64,000 nt of DNA from Streptomyces scopuliridis RB72 (GTDB lineage Bacteria > Actinomycetota > Actinomycetes > Streptomycetales > Streptomycetaceae), in assembly GCF_000718095.1 (NCBI RefSeq), contig NZ_JOEI01000014.1, positions 62,001 through 126,000 on the forward strand. Reading direction: 5' to 3'. Below the pieces are notes generated by a model. It had not been told where the DNA came from. It ran no database searches and saw only the letters and a program-made list of their open reading frames with translations. A program made the translations under genes and the position numbers. Each line of letters opens with the position of its first letter. Position 1 is the first letter of the stretch. Below, piece after piece: positions 26,158 to 32,819 of the stretch.

Positions 26158-26481
26158 CTACTGCATGACGGCCATGGCGAGCGCGCGGCGGGCGCGCATC
26201 GATACGCGCTCGGCGCGGCGCTGCATCCGCCGAGCGGCGACCAGGCGCACGGCCCGGCGTTCCGCGTCGGCTTCCCGCATGCGCTCGTTCATATGCGCGC
26301 GTGCCAGGGCTTCTGGAATGAGTTGCATCTCGCGGGTCCTGTTCTGACGCGAGTCATTCGCGCCCATGGTGGTGACGACTGGGGTGGCGGAGCCGGACGG
26401 CTCGCTCGGGGAAGAGGTCATCGGAGCCTGCTTCTGGGGATCGTGCGTGAGGGGGCGGTCGATGGTTCCGGTGACGTTCAT
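26158..26481 (-). CDS. Small basic protein translationally coupled to wblC
   Basis: A 107-residue protein. The N-terminal half is polar and disordered-looking; the C-terminal ~55 residues are a strongly basic helix (NERMREADAERRAVRL, then RRMQRRAERVSMRARRAL). The ATG at 26481 overlaps the wblC stop as ATGA, so the two are one operon and probably coupled in translation. I do not recognise a named family. The Arg-rich helix would suit nucleic-acid or ribosome binding, but that is a guess. Internal ATGs (for example the Met before TSSPSEPSG) are alternatives. Confidence 0.7.
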   Translation of the reverse strand: MNVTGTIDRPLTHDPQKQAPMTSSPSEPSGSATPVVTTMGANDSRQNRTREMQLIPEALARAHMNERMREADAERRAVRLVAARRMQRRAERVSMRARRALAMAVMQ

Positions 26482-26846
26482 GCCGAGACCGGGTTCTTGC
26501 GCGGACGGCCACGGGGCCGCTTGCGGGCAACCACGACGCCCTGGACGAAGAGCTCCCCACCCCAGACACCCCACGGCTCGCGCCGCTCCTTGGCGCCGGC
26601 GAGGCAGGCCTCGATCAGCGGGCAGGTGCGGCAGAGCGCCTTGGCGTACTCGACATCGGCCGGGGACTCGGCGAAGAAGACCTCCGGGTCGTAGGCACGG
26701 CAGGGAACGGGTACGCCGAGGTTCTCGATGGCGTCGTCGAGCGCGGTCAGCGCGGTGAGCGGGGTCAAGGTGGAGTCCTCCGTGGAGCCGGGCGGGGTGA
26801 TCGATTCGGAAGGCGGTACGGACGGGGCGTGCGCTTCGAGTTGCAC
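26478..26846 (-). CDS. wblC: WhiB-family regulator of intrinsic antibiotic resistance (WhiB7 orthologue)
   Basis: A 122-residue iron-sulfur transcription factor. The four cluster-binding Cys are in VPVPCRAYD and ALCRTCPLIEAC (residues ~51-86). The beta-turn GVWGGE follows, and the C-terminus carries an AT-hook (KRPRGRPRKN), the combination that identifies WhiB7/WblC. In actinomycetes this protein binds the primary sigma factor and, through the AT-hook, AT-rich DNA just upstream of the -35. It switches on ribosome-protection, rRNA-methylation and efflux genes when translation is inhibited, and also its own gene. Start GTG 26846 has GAGGAA about 12 bases upstream. The unusual long leader is annotated separately. 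Confidence 0.95.
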   Translation of the reverse strand: MQLEAHAPSVPPSESITPPGSTEDSTLTPLTALTALDDAIENLGVPVPCRAYDPEVFFAESPADVEYAKALCRTCPLIEACLAGAKERREPWGVWGGELFVQGVVVARKRPRGRPRKNPVSA

Positions 26847-26960
26847 GGGGTGTCGTTCCTCGTCTGGTCGGTCCGGCCTGTTGGCCGGGTGTCGGCTGGT
26901 ACCGGGTGTTGCGTGTCCCGAGGCCCCTTCGCTCTGGCTGTCCCGTTCGGGACAAACAGA

Positions 26961-26995
26961 AGGGCCGCGGATCCCGGGTGGGGTTCCGCGGCCCT
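26961..26995 (-). terminator. Attenuator terminator in the wblC leader
   Basis: Perfect 11-bp arms, AGGGCCGCGGA (26961-26971) and its complement (26985-26995), with a 13-base loop. On the minus strand they are followed by the T-rich TCTGTTTGT. It stands between the upstream ORF stop (27019) and the wblC start (26846), so it would end transcription before wblC unless bypassed. A U-tract of this quality is rare elsewhere in the window. Confidence 0.8.
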
Positions 26996-27005
26996 GAAGG
27001 CGCCG

Positions 27006-27024
27006 GCCTGATGGTGGATCAGGC
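27006..27024 (-). promoter_or_regulatory. Hairpin over the stop codon of the wblC upstream ORF
   Basis: GCCTGAT (27006-27012) pairs with ATCAGGC (27018-27024) around a 5-base loop. The stop codon of the upstream ORF (27019-27021) is in one arm. A ribosome finishing the ORF would block it, which could couple translation to the terminator just downstream. Confidence 0.5.
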
Positions 27025-27363
27025 TGGATCACTCCAGGGTTCGAGCCCACGGAAGGCCCACATCGTGTGGTGCTGCATCTGCTTCGTTGCTTCGGCACCG
27101 GTCGCCGCAAAGGCATAGGCCTTGGCCTCTGCCGCTGCTACTCCTGCTTCCAGTGCCTTGGTCGGTCGCTCATTACGCTCCAGGACATTGACGGCGCGCT
27201 TCCGGACAGGAAGGGCCGACAGACCTGCGGGACGCACGGCGGAGGCGCCGGACAGACCACTGGCGATGAGTTCGGACCGGGAGAAGCCGAGCGGGCAGAC
27301 GGAGACGACCGAGGGATCGGTCATTTTGGCGGTGCTGATGAAGCTTGCGTTGATGCTGATCAC
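27019..27363 (-). CDS. 114-codon upstream ORF in the wblC leader
   Basis: Starts with GTG 27363, preceded by GAGAGGAGGC at ideal distance, one of the best ribosome-binding sites in the window. The product begins VISINASFISTAK and ends HHTMWAFRGLEPWSDPA. The sequence is of mixed composition with no known domain. Codon bias is weaker than in neighbouring genes near the 3' end. It ends 24 bases before the attenuator stem. Upstream ORFs are a feature of whiB7/wblC leaders; slow or stalled translation is thought to favour read-through into the regulator. Whether the peptide itself matters is unknown. Confidence 0.7.
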   Translation of the reverse strand: MISINASFISTAKMTDPSVVSVCPLGFSRSELIASGLSGASAVRPAGLSALPVRKRAVNVLERNERPTKALEAGVAAAEAKAYAFAATGAEATKQMQHHTMWAFRGLEPWSDPA

Positions 27364-27477
27364 TGGAATCGCCTCCTCTCGGCGTCTCAAGGACCGGCCC
27401 GAAGGCCCGTCACACGTATCTGGACAAGTAGAGCACGGTAACAGGGCTTCGGAGAAGCCGTTGTTTCCGTGGTTAAG

Positions 27478-27516
27478 AACCTATGGGGATTCCTGGGGCG
27501 GGCGCAAACTATTTTT
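27478..27516 (-). promoter_or_regulatory. WhiB7/WblC-type autoregulated promoter
   Basis: On the minus strand: AT-rich AAAAAT at 27516-27511, three bases, -35-like TTGCGC (27507-27502), 18-bp spacer, -10 TAGGTT (27483-27478). The A/T block directly upstream of a sigma-A-type -35 is the defining feature of WhiB7-dependent promoters, bound by the AT-hook. Transcription would begin near 27471, giving a leader of about 625 bases before wblC. Confidence 0.75.
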
Positions 27517-27530
27517 GGGTCGAGTTTGCC

Positions 27531-29738
27531 TCAGCTGTCCCGATCGGCTTCCGCGCGCTCTTCACCTGCGCAGATGGCCAGCACATCGGCTCCGAACCGG
27601 TCCAGCTTGCGGCTGCCGACACCGGCGATCCCGGCCAGCTCGCCCGCGCTCCCGGGCACGGCCTCGGCGATCGCCATCAGTGTCTTGTCGGTGAACACGC
27701 AATAGGCGGGCTGACTCAGCTGCTGTGCCTGGTCGGCACGCCAGTCGCGCAGCCGCTCGTAGAGCGCCTCGTCCATGTCCGAGGGACAGTCCTCGCAGCG
27801 CATCAGCTTCATCTCGCCGGCGTCCGTAAGCGTCTTGCCGCACACCCGGCACAGCACCGGACCGCGCCGCTTGCGCCGGACCGCGCCCGCGCGGTCCACG
27901 GAACCGCCCGCGCCCGGCGCCGCGCCCCGGGCGCCCGGGGCCACGGAGCCCGGTCGCAGCCCGTTGAGAAAGCGGGTGGCCCGCCGGGAGGCCCGGCCGC
28001 CGGGAGAGCGGGAGAGCGCCCAGGAGAGGGAGAGATGCAACCGCGCCCGGGTGACACCGACATAGAGCAGCCGGCGCTCCTCCTCGATCTGCTCGTCGGT
28101 CTTGGCGTAGGTGATCGGCATCATGCCCTCGGTGAGACCGACGAGGAACACCGCGTCCCACTCCAGGCCCTTCGCGGCGTGCAGCGAGGCGAGCGTGACG
28201 CCCTGCACGGTCGGCGCGTGCTGCGCGGCGGCGCGCTCGTCCAGCTCGGCCACCAGATCGGCGAGCGTCGCCGAGGGCTTGGCCCGTACGAAGTCCTCGG
28301 CGAGCCGGACGAGGGCGGCCAGCGACTCCCAGCGGTCACGGACCGCGCCCGAGCCCGCCGGAGGTTCGGTGGTCCAGCCCTTCGTGGAGAGCACCGCCCG
28401 GACCTGCGACGGCAGCTCGACCACATCGTCGAGCAGGGAGTCGTTGCCCCCGAAGCGGGCCGCGCCACGCAGCGCGGCGCCCGCTTCCCGTACCTCCTGG
28501 CGTTCGAAGAACCGCTCGGCGCCGCGCAGCTGGTAGGGCACGCCCGCGTCGGCGAGGGCCTGTTCGTAGACCTCCGACTGCGCGTTGATCCGGTACAGCA
28601 CCGCGATCTCGCCGGCCGGCACGCCCGCGGCGATCAGATCGCGGATCCGGCGGGCGGTGCCCTCGGCCTCGGCCGGCTCGTCCGCGTACTCCGCGCAGAC
28701 CGGCTCGGGGCCCGGCTCGCGCTGCGAGATCAGTTCGAGCCGGTGCTCGGCGGCCCGGCCGCGCGCCTGGTTGAGCAGGCCGTTGGCGAGATGGACCACC
28801 TGCGGGGTGGAGCGGTAGTCACGGACCAGCTTCACGACGGTGGCGCTCGGATGCCGGGTGCGGAAGTTCAGCAGATGGTCCGGGGTGGCGCCGGTGAAGG
28901 AGTAGATGGTCTGGCTGGCGTCACCGACCACACAGAGGCTCTCCCGGTCCCCCAGCCACAGGTCGAGCAGCCGCTGCTGGAGCGGGCTGACGTCCTGGTA
29001 CTCGTCCACCACGAAGTGCTGGTACTGACGGCGGATCTGGTCGGCGATGTCATGGCGGTCCTGGAGGATGCCGACCGTGAGCAGCAGGACATCCTCGAAG
29101 TCGATCACCGAGCGCTCGCGCTTCAGCTGCTCGTACATCCCGTAGATCTGGCCGATCTCGGCCGCGTCGCGCGGGGCTTCGCGGGAGGACTTGGCCACGG
29201 CGGCCGGATAGTCGGCCGGTACGGTCTGGGTGACCTTCGCCCACTCGATCTCGCCGGTGACATCGCGCAGTTCATTGCGGTCGAGCCGGATCCGGCAGCG
29301 GGCCGCGGACTCGGCGACCAGCTGCACCTTGCGGTCCAGCAGCCGGGGCAGCTCTCCGCCGACCGCCTTGGGCCAGAAGAACTGGAGCTGGCGCAGCGCC
29401 GCCGAGTGGAACGTACGCGCCTGCACACCGCCCGCGCCGAGCTGGCGCAGCCGCCCGCGCATCTCGCCCGCGGCGCGGTTGGTGAACGTGACGGCCAGCA
29501 CGCTGGCGGGCTGGAGGATCCCCGCGCGCACGCCGTACGCGATCCGGTGCGTGATCGCACGCGTCTTGCCCGTGCCGGCGCCCGCCAGCACGCACACCGG
29601 ACCGTGCAGGGCCGTCGCCACCTCGCGCTGCTCGGGGTCGAGCCCGTCGAGCACCGCGTCGGCGTCGCGCGGCGGGGTCACGATCTGGCCGCCGTCGGAT
29701 TCCCGCGGGAACAGTGAGGAGTGCGTTGCTGCTGTCAC
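27531..29738 (-). CDS. uvrD2: ATP-dependent DNA helicase UvrD2
   Basis: Superfamily 1A helicase of 735 residues. Walker A is VLAGAGTGKTRAITHRI near residue 50, motif II is VVDEYQDVSPLQQR near 240, and the motif IV-VI region holds VRDYRSTPQV, LHAAKGLEWDAVFLVG and LLYVGVTRARLHLSLSW. A short CxxC...CxxC zinc-like segment (CRVCGK...CEDC) precedes a C-terminal HRDC domain (~residues 660-735), the actinobacterial UvrD2 architecture. It unwinds 3'-tailed duplexes in repair and is essential in mycobacteria. Start GTG 29738 (VTAATHSSLFPRE) is taken; the frame runs further upstream without credible coding content. It is divergent to the mycoredoxin gene. Confidence 0.92.
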   Translation of the reverse strand: MTAATHSSLFPRESDGGQIVTPPRDADAVLDGLDPEQREVATALHGPVCVLAGAGTGKTRAITHRIAYGVRAGILQPASVLAVTFTNRAAGEMRGRLRQLGAGGVQARTFHSAALRQLQFFWPKAVGGELPRLLDRKVQLVAESAARCRIRLDRNELRDVTGEIEWAKVTQTVPADYPAAVAKSSREAPRDAAEIGQIYGMYEQLKRERSVIDFEDVLLLTVGILQDRHDIADQIRRQYQHFVVDEYQDVSPLQQRLLDLWLGDRESLCVVGDASQTIYSFTGATPDHLLNFRTRHPSATVVKLVRDYRSTPQVVHLANGLLNQARGRAAEHRLELISQREPGPEPVCAEYADEPAEAEGTARRIRDLIAAGVPAGEIAVLYRINAQSEVYEQALADAGVPYQLRGAERFFERQEVREAGAALRGAARFGGNDSLLDDVVELPSQVRAVLSTKGWTTEPPAGSGAVRDRWESLAALVRLAEDFVRAKPSATLADLVAELDERAAAQHAPTVQGVTLASLHAAKGLEWDAVFLVGLTEGMMPITYAKTDEQIEEERRLLYVGVTRARLHLSLSWALSRSPGGRASRRATRFLNGLRPGSVAPGARGAAPGAGGSVDRAGAVRRKRRGPVLCRVCGKTLTDAGEMKLMRCEDCPSDMDEALYERLRDWRADQAQQLSQPAYCVFTDKTLMAIAEAVPGSAGELAGIAGVGSRKLDRFGADVLAICAGEERAEADRDS

Positions 29739-29805
29739 CCCGCCATGCTGCCAGGTCTCCCGGGACAGGTGCGGCGGTTGTCCACAGGGGTGCCGCATCG
29801 GTCGT

Positions 29806-29833
29806 ACTGGTGCGTTCGTAAGACCGCACCAGT
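29806..29833. promoter_or_regulatory. Inverted repeat between uvrD2 and the mycoredoxin gene
   Basis: Perfect 9-bp arms ACTGGTGCG (29806-29814) and CGCACCAGT (29825-29833), 10-base spacer, in the 226-bp divergent spacer. A consensus-like DnaA nonamer (TTGTCCACA, 29778-29786) lies nearby. Likely an operator for a dimeric regulator; the protein is unknown. Confidence 0.4.
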
Positions 29834-29964
29834 GGATGGACGGCACCGGCCGGGGATGGCCGTACGGCATACGGGAATGGTGGCCGGGTCGCGCACGTTC
29901 GAGAGAATGCGGGCGACGCAATCAGCTGGATATCCGCGATATCGAGGCAGAGGAGCCGAGAGAC

Positions 29965-30207
29965 ATGCCGGGCACTGTGACGATGTACAGCACCACGTGG
30001 TGCGGATACTGCCGTCGGCTCAAGGGCCAGATGGACCGTGAGGGCATCACGTACACCGAGATCAACATCGAGCAGGACCCGGAGTCGGCCGCCTTCGTCG
30101 AGAAGGCGAACGGCGGGAACCAGACGGTGCCGACCGTGCTGTTCCCCGACGGCTCCACGCTGACGAACCCCTCGCTGGCCCAGGTCAAGCAGAAGGTCGG
30201 CGTCTGA
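29965..30207 (+). CDS. mrx1: Mycoredoxin (glutaredoxin-like, mycothiol-dependent)
   Basis: An 80-residue thioredoxin-fold protein with the active-site motif TWCGYCRRLK (CxxC near residues 13-16) and TVPTVLFPDG (cis-Pro near 52), close to Mrx1 of mycobacteria. It reduces protein-mycothiol mixed disulfides using mycothiol. Start ATG 29965 with GAGGAG-like bases upstream. A terminator follows. It lies between helicase and Nudix genes, the same context as in other actinobacteria. Confidence 0.9.
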   Translation: MPGTVTMYSTTWCGYCRRLKGQMDREGITYTEINIEQDPESAAFVEKANGGNQTVPTVLFPDGSTLTNPSLAQVKQKVGV

Positions 30208-30244
30208 GAACGCGGACACGCGCCCCAGGGGCCCACACGACGCG

Positions 30245-30275
30245 AGCCCCCGCTCGACTGCTGCCGGCGGGGGCT
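30245..30275. terminator. Terminator between mrx1 and nudC
   Basis: AGCCCCCGC (30245-30253) pairs perfectly with GCGGGGGCT (30267-30275), 13-base loop, between convergent genes. Confidence 0.75.
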
Positions 30276-30288
30276 CTGTCGTACAGAC

Positions 30289-30326
30289 CGGCGGATGCTC
30301 AGGACTCCGGCGGATGCTCAGGACTC
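30289..30326. repeat. Two 19-bp tandem repeats after the nudC stop
   Basis: CGGCGGATGCTCAGGACTC at 30289-30307 and 30308-30326, followed by a diverged third copy (CGGCGGTGCTCAGGG). Non-coding spacer. Confidence 0.85.
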
Positions 30327-30361
30327 CGGCGGTGCTCAGGGCTGAGGCGGGTGCCCGGTGC

Positions 30362-31312
30362 TCAGAGCTGGGGCAGCGGCTTCGGCAGGGGCTTGCCGTA
30401 CCAGAGCTCCACCAGCCGCGCGGCGATCGAGATGCCGACCGGGGGAAGGATCTCGCCCGTCTCGATGGCGGTCCGCAGATCCTCCCGGGAGAACCAGCGC
30501 GCCTCCTCGATCTCCTCGCCGTCCACCGTGACGTCGGAGGACGTGGCGCGCGCCATGAAGCCCAGCATCAGGCTCGACGGGAACGGCCACGGCTGGCTGG
30601 CGATGTACTCGACCTCGCCGACGGTGACGCCCGCCTCCTCGTAGACCTCACGGGCCACTGACGTCTCGATCGACTCGCCCGGCTCCACAAAGCCCGCCAG
30701 CGTGGAGAAACGGCCCTCGGGCCAGTGGACCTGGCGGCCCAGCAGCGCGCGGTCCTCCTCGTCGGTCACGAGCATGATCACCGCGGGGTCGGTACGCGGA
30801 TAGTGCTCGGCGCCGCAGGCCTGGCAGCGGCGGATATGGCCGGCCGCCGCGATCACGGTGCGCTCGCCGCAGCGGGAGCAGAAACGGTGCAGCCGCTGCC
30901 AGTTCTCCAGCGCCACCGCGTGCACCATCAGGCCCGCGTCGCGCGCGGAGAGCAGCATCCCGGCCTCGCGCAGCCCAGCGGGCCGCGCCGACTGGTCCAT
31001 CCGTCCCGGGAGCGAGTCCTTCTGGAGCGCGAAATAGCGGACGCCGTCCTCGTCCGTACCGAGGAAGTAGCGATGGGTCTCGGTGAGGGGCGCCTCGAAG
31101 GACGGGGTCATGACCAGTTCGGTACGCCCGTCAGGGGTGTCGTCGATCAGCACCTGGCCGCCCGACACCACGAAGACGCGGGTCGTCGGATGGCTCCAGG
31201 CAGCCGCCAGCCAGGCCTCGTCGAGACGGTGGTGCGCCGCGCGGTCGATACCGCTGGGGGCGGTGAGGCCAATGGGTCGGTGTGCGGTGGCGTCACTGCT
31301 GAGGGTGCTCAC
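30362..31312 (-). CDS. nudC: NAD(+) diphosphatase / RNA deNADding Nudix enzyme
   Basis: A 316-residue protein with NudC architecture. An N-terminal NUDIX-like domain is followed by a zinc ribbon (CSRCG...CQACG, ~residues 143-165) and a catalytic Nudix box (GFVEPGESIETSVAREVYEEAGV, ~207-229). The SQPWPFPSSLM motif (~239-249) that selects NADH-type substrates follows. It hydrolyses NAD(H) and can remove 5' NAD caps from RNA. GTG 31312 is taken as start (GGAAG nine bases upstream); a TTG at 31324 is in frame. Confidence 0.93.
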   Translation of the reverse strand: MSTLSSDATAHRPIGLTAPSGIDRAAHHRLDEAWLAAAWSHPTTRVFVVSGGQVLIDDTPDGRTELVMTPSFEAPLTETHRYFLGTDEDGVRYFALQKDSLPGRMDQSARPAGLREAGMLLSARDAGLMVHAVALENWQRLHRFCSRCGERTVIAAAGHIRRCQACGAEHYPRTDPAVIMLVTDEEDRALLGRQVHWPEGRFSTLAGFVEPGESIETSVAREVYEEAGVTVGEVEYIASQPWPFPSSLMLGFMARATSSDVTVDGEEIEEARWFSREDLRTAIETGEILPPVGISIAARLVELWYGKPLPKPLPQL

Positions 31313-31384
31313 AGGTACTTCCAACTCCCCCGGATGGATTGGGTTTCTGGTCAGCGGAGTGTGCGGCGGAGGCGAGCGGGGCGT

Positions 31385-32800
31385 TCAACGCGCGGGTCCT
31401 GTCCCGGGCCCGGGGGCAGCGCCCAGCTCGCTCCAGAGGTGGGCGGTGGTCTCCACGCCTTTGAGGAGCAAGTCGAGTTCGACCTTCTCGTTCGGCGCGT
31501 GCCAGCCGTCGGACGGTACGGAGATGCCCAGGAAGAGCACCGGGGCACCGAGCACGTCCTGGAGGTCGGCGGCCGGTCCCGAACCGCCCTCCCGGGTGAA
31601 GCGGATCTTCTGGCCGAAGGCGCGGCCCATGGCCCGTACAAGCGACTGGAGCGCGGGATGGTCCAGCGGGGTCAGACAGGGACGCGTGGCCGCGCCGAAG
31701 CTGATCTTGTGGCGGATGCCGGCCGGGATCCTGGCCTCGGCCCAGTCGCGTACGGACCGCTCGATACGGTCCGGGTCCTGGCCCGCGACCAGCCGGAACG
31801 AGAGCTTCAGCTGGGCGGAGGACGGAATGATCGTCTTGCCGCCGGGGCCCTGGTAGCCCCCGCCGATGCCGTTGACCTCGGCGGTCGGACGGGCCCAGAC
31901 CCGCTCCAGCGTGGAGAAGCCCGCCTCGCCGAGGGTGCCGTGCGATTTCGCCGTACGCAGCCACTCCTCCTCGTCGAAGGGCAGCTCCGCGATCAGGGCG
32001 CGCTCGGCCTCGGTGAGTTCGGCCACACCGTCGTAGAAGCCGGGGACCGTGACGCGCTCGTGCTCGTCGTGCAGGGCCGCGACGAGGCGGGCGGCGACGG
32101 TGGCCGGGTTCGGCACGGCTCCGCCGAAGGAGCCGGAGTGGATGTCCTGGTCGGGGCCGTACAGCTCGATCTCGCAGTCGGCGAGCCCGCGCATACCGGT
32201 GCAGACGGTCGGGGTGTCCGCCGACCACATGCCCGTGTCCGAGACGATCACGACATCGGCGGCGAGACGGCCTGCCCGCTCCTCGGCCAGCGCGCGGAAG
32301 TGCGGGGAGCCCGATTCCTCCTCGCCCTCGACGAGCAGCTTGAGGTGGACGGCGGGTGCGGTGCGGCCCGTGGCGGCGAGATGCGCCCGGACGCCGAGTG
32401 TGTGGAAGAACACCTGCCCCTTGTCGTCGGCGGCGCCGCGCGCGTACATACGGCCGTCCCGTACGACCGGCTCGAAGGGGTCCGTGTGCCAGCCGTCCTC
32501 GCGGGCGGCGGGCTGGACGTCGTGGTGGCCGTAGACGAGCACGGTCGGGGCTTCCGGGTCCTCGGAGGGCCACTCCGCGAAGACGGCGGGGGCGCCCGGG
32601 GTGTCCCAGATCTCGGTGACCGGGAACCCGGTCTCCTTGAGCTTCGCGGCAAGCCAGTCGGCACTGCGCCGCACGTCAGCGTCGTGGTCGGGGTGGGCGG
32701 ATACGGAGGGGATGCGCAGCCAGTCGGCGAGGTCGGCGAGGAAGGCGGCGCGGTGGGTCTGGATGTACGTACGGACGACGCTGTCCGGGGTGTCGCTCAT
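31385..32800 (-). CDS. M20 family dipeptidase
   Basis: A 471-residue zinc metallopeptidase of the CNDP/PepV-like M20 group. Metal ligands: the His and Asp of VYGHHDVQPA (near residue 90), GAADDKGQVFF (near 122), EGEEESGSPHF (Glu-Glu near 155) and SDTGMW (near 188). A dimerisation domain follows (~200-350). It cleaves dipeptides in the cytoplasm; the exact preference is open. The ATG at 32800 is preceded by TAGGCT plus seven bases and no ribosome-binding site, indicating a leaderless transcript that starts at the very end of adnB. Confidence 0.9.
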   Translation of the reverse strand: MSDTPDSVVRTYIQTHRAAFLADLADWLRIPSVSAHPDHDADVRRSADWLAAKLKETGFPVTEIWDTPGAPAVFAEWPSEDPEAPTVLVYGHHDVQPAAREDGWHTDPFEPVVRDGRMYARGAADDKGQVFFHTLGVRAHLAATGRTAPAVHLKLLVEGEEESGSPHFRALAEERAGRLAADVVIVSDTGMWSADTPTVCTGMRGLADCEIELYGPDQDIHSGSFGGAVPNPATVAARLVAALHDEHERVTVPGFYDGVAELTEAERALIAELPFDEEEWLRTAKSHGTLGEAGFSTLERVWARPTAEVNGIGGGYQGPGGKTIIPSSAQLKLSFRLVAGQDPDRIERSVRDWAEARIPAGIRHKISFGAATRPCLTPLDHPALQSLVRAMGRAFGQKIRFTREGGSGPAADLQDVLGAPVLFLGISVPSDGWHAPNEKVELDLLLKGVETTAHLWSELGAAPGPGTGPAR

Positions 32801-32807
32801 GACGTCG

Positions 32808-32813
32808 AGCCTA
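32808..32813 (-). promoter_or_regulatory. -10-like TAGGCT of the M20 dipeptidase gene (leaderless)
   Basis: TAGGCT on the minus strand, seven bases before the ATG at 32800. It lies in the 19-bp gap after the adnB stop. Confidence 0.4.
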
Positions 32814-32819
32814 ACGGGC

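Noticed and set aside
26846..27116. Longer wblC start upstream of GTG 26846
   Set aside because: The extension runs through the attenuator terminator and has no WhiB homology; the standard N-terminus begins at the GTG.
23257..29786. Two DnaA-box-like nonamers as signs of a replication origin
   Set aside because: They are single copies 6.5 kb apart, without the clusters or the dnaA-dnaN context of the Streptomyces origin.
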